Translations under genes and position numbers: made by a program
Source of the DNA: Amblyornis subalaris
Lineage: Eukaryota; Chordata; Aves; Passeriformes; Ptilonorhynchidae
Length of the DNA stretch: 64,000 bases
Assembly (NCBI GenBank): GCA_018881555.1
Contig: JACAXG010000008.1
Coordinates: 13,359,316 to 13,423,315 of the forward strand
Reading direction: 5' to 3'
In this document: piece by piece, positions 48,351 through 59,562 of the stretch
Layout: every line of letters begins with the position of its first letter
Numbering within the stretch: position 1 is the first letter of the stretch
The notes under the pieces: generated by a model
Databases searched by the model: none
Told to the model about the DNA's origin: nothing
The model's input: the letters and a program-made list of their open reading frames with translations, nothing else

Positions 48351-50976
48351 TCTGATTTTTTAATGTTTTTTGTTCCCATGCTATGTCTTTCTATCACAGG
48401 TCACCCAGCCCTAAGGCCAGTCTCCATCTTACGAGTGGAGCTGAAACAGCAGGTTAGGTAGGAAGGTGTGTTTATCTGTTGTGCTATCTGCCAGACACTT
48501 GGTTTCTTTTCCTGCTGCTGCTAGTATTTGGTTCATCTTTGCCTGCCTCTCTTCAATCTAATTTTAAGGTCACAGACAGCATAAATCTGAGGTCAGATGG
48601 TTTCAGTATGGAAAAGTACAGTCAATTTCTTTAAAGTTCATTTACTTTTGATGATAGTCGTTCAAGGAAAATGTATTTCAAATAACAGCCTATTTTTATC
48701 AAGTACAATTTTGGTTGTTTTTACTAGATGAAAGCAAAGAATATAAAGTACACAAAGCACATTTTCTTAAATAAAAGCAGCAGTAAATGCTAACAAAAAC
48801 TAGACCTAGCAACAATTACTCACTGTCTCCTCCAGTACCATAAGTTCACGGGGATCTTATTTCCCAGGTCAATACATTTTGCTTCTCTTGGGCCTGAGGG
48901 ATCCTATTATCTGAATATGTTGTGGATGGGAGAAGAAATGGTGCTTCTGCAGCCTTGCAAGCATCGCCCTGATTTGTGGGGAGAAGAGGACAACAAACCC
49001 GTTTTCCAAGGACAGATTTTGGGTGTTTCATTTACCTGTAGTTGTCCAGTCTCTTTAAATATAAATGATCAAAAGAGAGAACTAGGGAAATGAGGAGTGG
49101 AATACTCTAGGCCTGGTGGAAAGGGCAAAGCTTCTGCATTAGTAGAAGAGGATTGTAAAAGTAGAAAACTGTTAAAAGGGCTTAAAAGCCAGCTGNCCCC
49201 TGCTTGCTGGAGTTTGGCACTGAAAAGGCAAGAGTGGTAGAGTGAGATCTTTTAAAAACTATTTTTGATTTGATATCAGTTAAAAATACCCCCTGTAAAT
49301 TTTATAGTAAATTTTGCTCAGATGAAAATCCCTAGCTCGTTACCAATGCTTTTGGAATTAGTCACTGTCACAGCAAATTAGGAATGGAAGGAGAGATGGA
49401 GACTTACCCCACGCAGCACGTGGGAGCAGGACTGGCACGAGGAGCTCCAGGGTTTGGAGACTAAGGACCCAATTCCAGAAACTGAATTTTTACTATGTCA
49501 AAGTGATCCTGTGTGTATGTATTTAAGAGTCAGGGAAGCCAAAGCAAGCAAATTGAAGAGTTAATGCAAAGTCAGACGTAAAGCAAGCAGCAATGTACCA
49601 TTGCAGCTATCCAGGCTCCCTGCAGATTATTGCCACACAGAGAAATTATGCCTTGTGGTTTCCTGACATGTTCTTTAGTGCATGATCAGGCTCCAGATGA
49701 CTCTGGCCACATGATGGCAAAAGCAAACCTTCTGAAATACATTGTGACCCCCAAAAGGCTCGTGGTCCCCAAGGAACCCCGCAGCCTTGTGCATACTTGC
49801 ACACCGGGGCACAGGGGAAAACAACAGCCCTCACATGATCTGCAGATTCAGAGGCTCCCTCAGGTTTCCATCACATACTATCCCTCCCAGGTTTCCTCAT
49901 TTTGGAAGTCCTGAGCCCTTGTGGAGGCTGGTGTGAGCTGAGCTCATCCCGCTTGTGGTGGAGGAGGAGGAAGATTTCACAGGGTGGTGACGTGGGCTTC
50001 CTCTCCTCTTTCTCCCAGTGCCTCTGGCGTCCTGAGCAACACATCACACTGCTATGTAATGGAGTGGGAAAAAGTATTTGCCCAACTTTAATCTCATCAG
50101 AAAGGTTTCATATTCATCTTTCTTATTTTACAGATTACTTGCAGTAAAGAGTAGTGGAAGACACCCTGTCAATGCAGTGTGGGAAGAGCCCTCACCCTCC
50201 TGGCAGGTAGAACTGAGCCTCTTGTGTGGTTGCAGGCAGGTGTGGCCAACCACCCTCCTTCCAGACACTCACTCCAAAGGATGTGGGGAATGCCCTTGCC
50301 AGTCTGCCCCTCCTGGTGTGCCCACTGGCACATCCCAGCTCCTGGGCAACGCTGGGCTGGGCTCAGCTCCTGGGAGAAGAGGGGGCACCCTGAAACTAAT
50401 GGATTTGAAATGGAATATTTTTCTCTTCCTTTTTGTTAGAGATGTTTTCTTAGGGGGACATTTTGATCACGCCTGAATTAGGGGGACATGAGAATGTAGT
50501 GCAGAAAAAGTAGAAAATGACAGGCTGGGACATCTCTGACTCTTTCTGGCAGTGGTACTGCTCGATCACCTCCACAGCTTCCCTGCAGAAGGTCCTTGGT
50601 ACTGACTGTGCTCTCTGGGGATGCAGTTATTTAGAGTAAGATTGTGGTATTTACCCANGTCCCAGTACTGAGGTCATTGTGCAAATCCACTCATTAGGAA
50701 AAAAAAGAAGAAGAAAAAAAAGCCAAACATTTGGTTTCAGAGCTTCACAGATTCCCCAAGGCTCCATGTTTAACCTGCAGGATTCTAAATGTACACTTTT
50801 ACCCCTGAAAGTGGCAGATACTTCAGAATTATATCTCCAGGCAGGGCCANGCTGGCTGGGAGGAGAGGAAGAACCTGGACTGGACAAGCCTTGCTATGGT
50901 ACAAAANAAGAAAGAAGAACAAGGAAAGAGATTGTATAAACATATAATCTCTAAAATGCTGGNGGTGTTATAAGAA
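48351..50976. other. gene-free stretch
   Basis: No supported exon. A minus-strand donor-like 'acttac' at 49402-49407 lies next to a CACGTG box at 49419-49424, but the matching acceptor is poor. GC-rich chance frames occur at 49630-50476. A purine-rich tract lies at 50697-50721. Confidence 0.45.
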
Positions 50977-51030
50977 ATCTCATAGAAAAAATATAAAAAT
51001 CATTATATTTTTATTAAATTATTATGAGAT
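50977..51030. repeat. 54-bp imperfect palindrome
   Basis: Two 24-base arms (50977-51000 and 51007-51030) surround cattat. The outer 8 bases (atctcata/tatgagat) and inner 8 bases (ataaaaat/atttttat) pair perfectly, with an 8x8 mostly mismatched internal loop. The symmetry is exact in length, which is unlikely for two independent chance repeats, although the inner part is AT-rich. Confidence 0.75.
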
Positions 51031-51064
51031 AGACATATGTATGCATACTGTTATTAAATTATTA
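51011..51064. repeat. 14-bp direct repeat, 40-bp period
   Basis: ttattaaattatta occurs at 51011-51024 and 51051-51064. The first copy overlaps the right arm of the palindrome at 50977. Confidence 0.85.
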
Positions 51065-54000
51065 AATAAAATTATTCTGGGTTAGGTATTTGTGGACTTC
51101 ACTAGTTACTGTCCAGTTATAATGAGAAGAAGATCACTTCTGCAAAATGAATATGTAAAATAAACTTTTATAGTTTCAGATATATTAATGTTGCTGCACA
51201 AACTAACCCAAGCCAAAGGCTCCTGACATAGCATCCACATAACTGCTACAATAGTGGAAAAGAAATGTCATCCTAGAATGCTGTTATTTGCCTTGCTAGC
51301 TGTAAGCCCTGTGTTTTGTGGGCTGGTACTATTCAAATGTGTTATTTCTTTTTAATTATCATGCCAAGAATAATATTTTTTTCATGATATAGCAAGCTTT
51401 TGCCCAGGGAAGGAAGAACTCTTTATTACATGTATATTTACTTTCTCACACATGCTGAAGACATTTACGCTCAGCAAAATTCCTAGGAAAGTGCTTCAGA
51501 GGACATGCATTTTGAAATCTAGTTTGCTTTGTGGTTTTTACTGGGGAGGGACACACATCAGTGAAAGAACAAAGCATGNTATAAAGGTACCACCTGAAAA
51601 ATACAAATAGATGGTTCAAAACACAGCCCCATACCAGCTACTGTGAGGAAAATTAACTCCATCCCAGCCCAAACCAGCACATAAACAAAATTCAGGGGAA
51701 GTTTAAAGAAGATTAAATGCAAATTCCTCTGTAGAAATGAAGCTTGCCTGTATCAGAACTTCAAAACCATCAAAACTAGACCTTAGCTAGTTACCCCTGT
51801 CCAATGTTTCAAATGAAGATCACAGCCCCTCTGGTTAGCAAAGTATTTCTAGTTTAACTTCAGCATTTTGACAAAAGAATTTACTTAAAAATCCCCTATT
51901 AGCTCAATGAAAGTACAACCCACCTTAGGGACTGTTGGAAAGCTGCTGGCAATGGGCAACATTTCATACACTTGTTTGTGATAATTCCTGTCCCGTCCCA
52001 GACTAGAGAGCATCTAATTCAGATACCATGTCCAAGATAACCAGACATAGAATTGCAGTGCAAATGTTGTGCCTGTAGCATATTTACAGTCTTTTTTCTT
52101 CTTATCCCTATGCCCAGTATTAAGAATTAATATTGATAATTTATTAATAGTAATAATTTCTAAATATCTTTTGTGAAAATTTGAAGTATGTGGCTGCAAG
52201 TACCACCTTCCTTCCCCAAAGCCTGTTTCTGTCATACATCCTCCCCTCCTCAGAGTAACTGATCACTTTGGAAGCTATTCTTATTTAAGTCATTAGAATA
52301 GTATAAAGTTTAAAGTATTTGTAATTTTGTTTGTTCTTTGGTTTTTTTCAGGGTCAGTCAGGAAACTCTGAAGTAGGTAGGAGTTGAGCATTTTTGTTTC
52401 TAATAAAATTTGAAAACAGCACATCTTCCAGAGTACCCATAAAAATAAGCAGAAATTAGAAAGGTTTTGGAATTTTTTAAAGATATAATTTCCTTTCATA
52501 ACCTTATGCATTTCAGCNGTGATCCAAAAGGACTGGAAAAAACAAGTGGCAACATAATACTACAATGTAAAATAAAAACATCGATTAGTAGCAGGAAACT
52601 ATGGACTAGTCCATCTGAGATTGTGTGGGGAANTCTTTGAAAGTATTTTAAGTGACCCCAGCTTTTTTATTTATGGGAAGTACTTGAATGTTGACATTGA
52701 AAGCAAGGTTTGCAAATTCTCAAATACAGAATCTACAAGAACAGTAAATANAGGAAAAATGTTGTGAGATTAGAATCAACAACAAATCCCCCAAACTTTT
52801 GATCTTCAACATAAAATGACTAATGGATGAGAAAGTGACTTTCAGTTCAGATAACAAGAGCCAGCTCCTTGGATCAAATAAAGGCACAAAGGAAAACCAG
52901 AGCCCTGTTTCTAGCCTGTGAGAAGCGACAATAAAACTCTACTGACTGCAAAGGANAAGAAATGAACCCCTTGAAGTAGACAACTGCAGAAAAGCAAAGG
53001 CCTCTCAGACAATGAAAAAAAAATCTGTAATTTGACTCATTGCTGTCAAAATGCAGAGAATTGAGAGAAATGGGAACTGACAATATTGCCTGCAGAAAAA
53101 TCAGAAGTTTTCTAATGGGGCTTAAGTAGCAAGAGCAGAGTCACTTCCTAAACTGCCAAAAAGATATTCAATATAAACAATTCAATCACTCACTCAAAAA
53201 TTCAGTCAATCTATGCTGCAATTTTAAAACCTAACAGTGAATTAAAGGACCAGCCCACTNGAGCAGAGTGGTTATGTTAATCACCTGGATAGTTATTTGC
53301 CCCTTCCTTAGCTCTGCTTTATTGTTCAAAGCAATACTTTTTCCCAAGGAAAAAAAAATATAATTGCCTTCTGCCTTTGCTCATGGGATCTCTCTGTTAC
53401 CAAAACCAGCATGGACTTATGGATTTTGAAAGCCAAAAAGAGCCATTAAAACACAGACCATATTTTTCATACAGTGGTTTATGCCTCTAGAACTGCATTT
53501 TGCAGATTCAATCTAAACTTTTCTTTTAGAAAGTTATCCAAATTTGAACTCACAGAGGTAGAAAACCTACCACATCCTTTGGTAGCCTGTTCCAAATGCC
53601 AGTTGTTACTATTCCATGCTCATGATCCCTATATTTTCAAAGAAAGAATATTTATAAATAATATAAAAAATAGTTTAGTTGCTGTATCTTTGCGCCTCAG
53701 ACAGAATAAGGCCTGTTTATTGGCAGCCAGAGCTCCTCTTCCTATTAGCGTGCTAAACCTGAGGTTACAGGTCTGAGAAACTTCTTCACAGAGATAAATG
53801 AACACCTGAGAAAACAGAGGCTTGTTAAAAACTGAAGGTGCATGGCTCTACTATGTGGCCCTGTGCCAACAGTATGAAAAAGCAACTCCCAGCACCTGCA
53901 CGTGCATGTACAGGTTTTGATTTTAGCAGATAAGCGAGGGTGCATGCCACCTATTAAAGTGCTGGAGAAAGGCTTTGATCCCATTGACATCTCCTATATG

Positions 54001-55598
54001 CGTGTGCATGTGTGTATAGGTGTACCTATTATATATATTGAAAGGTATTTTAATTATTCGTGTAGGAGCCTTTTTTTAGATGCCATTTTGTTTCCCCCAG
54101 GTTTCTGTGTTTATCACTCAGTGATACCTGGGATGACTGAGAAGTTGAGCAAGAGGGAAGGCCCATGTTTTGTAATTTTATATGCTTTATTGAGCAAAGC
54201 ACCTGGAATGAAATGCTGGCTCTGTCAAAATCGGTGCCAAAACTTCCACCCATTTCAGCAGGGCCAGAATTTCAGGCCCAAGTCAAAAGGTCAGCTTAGG
54301 TGCTGAAAGGTAAACATCTGCNTAAGTAGGAAAGAAAGTTCCCTCATTGTTGGCTCAGATGCAGAGACAAGACAAGGCAAGACACAGCAGATGAGGCTAA
54401 AAGCAGGGGGAAGGTTTGCTTGTCACTCNTCAAAATATGACTGACATGAGCAATGTCCGAGGCCTGGATAGGTGGTTATAGCAGAATCCCTGAAAAATTA
54501 TTTTTGAAATATGAAGATTTATGTTAATTGAAGCAATGGCTCTGAAGGTCTTCAGCAGACCCTTGGCCTGCCCAGCTCCCGAGCTGCTGCAGCCTGGCCC
54601 TTGGCAGCGACACGNAGCTGTGCTGGACCTGTCCCCAGAGCCTCTCAGGGGACTGATTCCTCTGCCACTGTGGCATATTAAGCAGATACTTTTCTATTTT
54701 ACCTTCCCTTCCATGCTAACAAGATTGGGGCCAGGGAGAAGGTTCAGTTTTTAGCAGTGTTGACCAATCTGATCTCTTTTGGCTCAAAGCTCGATTGCAC
54801 CCTTGGTGGTTGCAGTGTTGCTCTCTGCTGATCTCTGCTGTACCCAGGAACCAACTGAGCTCATTCCTTCCGTGAGTTGAGACCTTTTGCTTGCCTCCTC
54901 TTCCTGCCAGTTCCTGCCTGGAGCCTGCTTAGGAGCAGGAACAGAGTCATTTACCTGGGAACTGCTCAGCCAGATGCCCAAGCCAGCAGCAGAGCATGGC
55001 AAAACNGAAACTTGAAAATTGCTCCTAGGCAATCTGCTTTATTTCCCTGTTAGTTAGGCATCACTCTATTACACTAAATTTCTGAAAGCTTCAGTCATTT
55101 AATTTTTAAGCATCTCAAGCAGGAAGGCTTCCACGATGCTTTTTCACACGCTCAGCTTTTTTCCTTGTTCCAGAAGTGCTAATGCAGTTGCTCAGTTTCA
55201 AACAATCTGCCAGAACAGTAGAAAACCAGAATTCCTTGCCAGGGAAGCCTNAACACTTAGAGTAAGAAGAAGAAATTTTTTCGTCTTAGCAGTGTGACCT
55301 TTTTCTTATTTCATGTAGTTAANTGGAGGTATGAACAAACTGTATCCACAAGTACATACAGAAAAAGCAAGAAATAGTTTTTCTGCCTATGCTACTGCTT
55401 CAGGTACTTAGGCTCTGATTCAGTCAGTGAAGCAAGGAAGCATATGCTTTTCTTTGTAAATTTAGTCCTCCATGTAAAATAAAATCCCAATTGTTAGAGT
55501 GAGAATAGCCCTGATGAGGAAACCCTCACTCTAATCTACTCCCTTTGATCTGAACAGGCAGCAGTGATGCTCTCTTATCTCATTCTTACCTCCTGCAG
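51065..55598. other. gene-free stretch
   Basis: AT-rich single-copy sequence. A strong acceptor ('tctttggtttttttcag', AG at 52350-52351) is followed by only 11 codons in phase 0, with a weak donor-like 'gtagga'. A short GACAA-type repeat lies at 54366-54384. No exon or transposon is supported. Confidence 0.5.
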
Positions 55599-55698
55599 AT
55601 GCGTTTTGCGCAGGTACTGCAGTACATAGNACACAAGTACTTTGGGAAAGGGGACATGGCATTTTTGCTGGCTGTCCCTCTCCCTGTCCTGGCCCAGG
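55599..55698 (+). other. candidate exon, open in one frame
   Basis: A near-consensus acceptor ('atctcattcttacctcctgcag', AG at 55597-55598) and a fair donor (CCAGG|gtatgc at 55698/55699) enclose 100 bases. The frame from the first base reads MRFAQVLQYI, one ambiguous residue, then HKYFGKGDMAFLLAVPLPV. Unspliced, it stays open to 56006. One N lies in the block. I recognise no family, and the downstream continuation looks like a chance frame. Confidence 0.2.
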
Positions 55699-58600
55699 GT
55701 ATGCCCAGTGATGCTTCTTCAAAACACAAACTCTACAGTTCTCCTTTTCAGGGACATTGGAGAGTGGAGGGAAAGGAAGGCAACCAACTTCAAAAAGCAG
55801 TACAGGGGCTCAACTCAGCAGCAGGAAATAGATGTACATTTTATCCTTCAGGATTCTTGACTGTTTTCAAGCAGTTTTTGTTTAAGCTAGAGCTTTCCTT
55901 CCTTTCCCTTGCTGCACAGTGCTTTCTCACCAGGCATCTCCAGCAAAGTTCCATTTCTAAGAAGAGTATAACTTCATGGATGCATATAAACTCCTTGTGG
56001 TACTGAAGCAATGCTGTTAAGGAGAAGGGAACAATTAAAGCACACTTATCAACCTTGATTTCAGAAGGACTTGGTGCAGCACTTTGTCAGGGCATAGAAG
56101 ACAAACTGCTAAATTATGTTACTGACTGTGCACAGTCCTTCTAATCTAATTCACATGTCAGCAGGGCTTACAAATATGTGTCTTTAAAGCTGGAAGAAAG
56201 ATCCATGGCCATAAGAACATTTAAGTCAAATGAACTTCATTTTGACCTAATTAAACTCAGTCAAAATATCTAGATTACACTCAAAAGATTCTGATTAGAA
56301 GTCAGAATTGGGGAACAGTAGGAATTTCATTTCCTGGGTCATGCTTTTNCTACCTTTAAATGGGCTTTCTGTACCTCTATAGTCTTGAGTTTGGAGAAAG
56401 ACATGGCAAGCACTGTCATCTGAAAAAGGTTAGAACTGCTCTTCTGCTTCAGTTGAAAGTTGATTTTCCCCACACAAAAGAACCACATAGGTCTCATTCA
56501 ATACNTATTGAATGTGTTGTGTATAATAGGAGCAAAATGGTGAATTTCAGAGTTGGGATGTTAGACTTGAAATGTCTTAGTATATAATTTCGTGCTTCTG
56601 TGCTTTTGAATGAACATCTTTTTGAAACCAGAAATTCAAAGTACACGGAAACCAGAGGAATCCTTTCGCCTCTTTCTCTTTTTAAAGGTACTGCTTTTTC
56701 CTATACCCTTCAATCATTTCTTTCTACAATTTCTTTAACTATCACTTGAAAGAATTGATTTTGCCACTCTTAAAGGACATTTCTTATAATCCTTTCAATA
56801 TTTTATTTCCCTTTGGATGAAATACAGTAAGTTAAGTTACTGTTCCTGTTAAATTACCCTCCACTCCTAATTTCCTAGGATGTGCATTACGTCATTTTGG
56901 TTTTGTGTTTTTGACGGTGGGAAAATTTTGTCTAGGTCAATTTTATCAGTCTTTTGCATGAGGAAAAGCATCAATTAGATTGCCAAAATGTCTCCTTTCC
57001 CTAGTGAGAATAACCTTATTTTCCTCAGCCACTGCTCATTGCATAAATCTTTCTGTTTTGCAACTGCCAAAGGTTTTAACATTTGATACAGAGATTTAGA
57101 TCTCATCATAAAGTCATGTGGAAAACGTGGGTTTGTAGATAGCAGCAAGAACATCAAAACTCAATTAAGCAGCACACAATTCTTTGGCAACAACCAGTAA
57201 CTTGTGCTCCTAAACCAGAATTTCACTATCTTGAATTTCACGGAGATATCACAAAGAGATTCTTGAGGTAAACCAAATTAAACTATGATTATATTGTAGT
57301 TTGAAAAGTAACAAATTAATTGGCAACGGGGGTTGCCACGTTTATTGCCTCTCTATGGCTTCCAGATTAAATTTGTGCAGTCAATGAGATTTGCAGTGAG
57401 CTTCCTAAGCTTGTTGCAGTTTTCCCTGTGAATTTAAGGCCCTAGGTTTAGTAAAGTTCTAATCATTACCAATAGATATAAATCGAAGAAAGTTAATAAA
57501 TATGCCGAAGGAAAAAGGACAGTTCCATGATCCATATTTGCACCATACAGCGTCACTTTGAGAAAGGCAATGGAATCAGGAGAAAGAGACCTTGAAGAAA
57601 TAGAAAATAGAAATGCAGGATACATTTTTCTACTCTGAAAGGATTTGTTTTCCTCTTCCACTGACCAGCTGAAATAGAAAATTGAGATAATAAATTTGGC
57701 ATCCTTTACATTCAGCAGTTATGATGTTTGCCCCAGTGTGCTGGTTTAAGTACATCTTGTACGGAGGGATGCATTCTCCTTCACTCCTTTTCAAGCTCGG
57801 AGGATATGAGCTGGTACAAAAGCTGTGTAGCTGCAGTAACCTGGCACTGATCCCAGGCTCATCAACCCTGCTGTTTGCACTTCCCAAGTGGTTAAATTTA
57901 TACTAATATGCTGCAGAAAGAGGCTGCTAGCAGAAGTATTTGCTGATGCAGCTCTCAGAAATGACCACTGGCCATTGGAGNTTAACGACCTACTCACAAG
58001 GATTTCCAGCAGCACTTGGAGAGCAAATACCATGCTCATGCACCCCTCCAGAAAGGATGGACTGTGTAACCTCTGTGTCATGGACTGTGTAAGATTAAAC
58101 TGTGACCAAACTGAGAACTTATGNGCATATTTATTTTAAATATATTTTATCAGATCAGCTGTCCAGTAAGTTAATGACACAGCAATGTTTCTGATGTAAC
58201 TTCGTGTACTCTGCCTGGGATAACAGCAACAAGAAGAATTAAGAGACTGGAAAATGTCAGAACTATGAACATGTCCTTATTTACTGACTCTCCAAAACAC
58301 TGCTCTGTTCTTGGTTTCACTCTGTGTCTAGCCTGAAGCTGAATTATTTCTGGAGATCAATACTACATAATCATCGTTTTCTGATGTGGGATTCACTCAC
58401 TGTTGACATATTCCTCTGTCTTTGATAGGTGCACATGTATCACCATGTATATTTTATCTGCCATGGGTATCGGTTTCATCTACCATGACACCATCCACGA
58501 ACTAAAGTCAGCTGATTTACTGCCTGTTTTCTAACTTGCTTTGACTATGGTTAAAGGATTTTCACTTGCCTGAATGTTTCCTTACTTTTCCAAGGCTCCC

Positions 58601-59512
58601 CGTTATATTCATGAATTGTTCTTGTTTGCAATGTCCATGTGCTCTCAGATGGGCTTTAAAAACAGAATAACAAAGGCCNCTTTGCAGGCTGCGTGTACTT
58701 TCTTCAAGTTAAGCAACAGTGAGTGTAGAGTTACAATTCTTTTAAAGCTTTTGTAGTGTACAAATAGTGCACAGGGGGAACACAAAGCTCCCCATTCACA
58801 TTTATTACCTTCTCTGTGTCATTTCTCACTTACCAGGGCACTTCTTGGTGCATTTTGACAAGCTCTGTGGATTTAAGCATTTTTAAAAATTCATTCATCT
58901 GCAAAGCAGTAGTTTATCTCTTATTTTCATTCTCTCAATTTGAATTTTCATTAATCTCCCTCATTTTTCTAGGTTAATGCTNATATTCAGAGACACAAAT
59001 ACCAGGGTTTGTTTGATGAGTTAAANAGTCTCACTGCATGACAGATTTGTTTGATGAAAGTCACCTTCCTTCCTGCCCATGCAATACTTTTCCATATTCA
59101 GGAAGCATTTTTAAGAGGAGACAGCATTGAGGTAATTCTGCCCCTGCTTAAATCCCGTGACACCCATATCCGAAATTTAATACATGTAGAGCTGAAAATA
59201 AGAGCTCTTTAAAAGCCTTGGAGTTGGGAATTACACACAGGCAGCATTTACCTCTTTTGCTTGAAATTTTGTCCTCCAAGCAGATGCAGCAAACAATTCT
59301 CTTTATCCTGAGCAATGAAGTGAATGATACAGCACTGCAAGTATGTGTCACACATTTTCATCCTCTTTTTGCTTTTGGTGAGAAAACAGGCAGTAAGCCT
59401 AACACATATGAATAGAAAGCTTTAATTTTGACCTGTACAGACAATAGTCTGCCAGATAGTTGGGATACAAATATCAAGGAAGAATGAGAAAAGACAGATA
59501 CACATGAGATTN
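55699..59512. other. gene-free stretch
   Basis: AT-rich single-copy sequence with many T-rich tracts (56640-56900). I see no exon or transposon that can be supported, apart from the small hairpin at 57321. Confidence 0.5.
57321..57338. repeat. 7-bp inverted repeat with GGGG loop
   Basis: tggcaac and gttgcca flank gggg. The arms are RFX/X-box half-sites (GGCAAC, GTTGCC) in everted order. Single occurrence. Confidence 0.7.
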
Positions 59513-59562
59513 TGGCTCCATCGAAGCGGATGGGAATTTTGCCATTGATTTGAATGGAGCCA
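59513..59562. repeat. ancient sauropsid palindromic repeat
   Basis: tggctccatcgaagcggatg (59513-59532) is an imperfect reverse complement of cattgatttgaatggagcca (59543-59562), 14 of 20 pairs. The consensus phrase 'ccattgacttcaatggagccaggattt' recurs widely in turtle, crocodile and bird genomes as a diverged, hairpin-forming repeat. This copy is followed by 'ggatttca' as expected. The mismatches include CpG/TpG-type changes, consistent with age. Confidence 0.65.

Noticed and set aside
48335..48352. Resemblance to miR-221 (agctacattg...)
   Set aside because: Only the first ten bases agree, and the flanks do not form the required hairpin.
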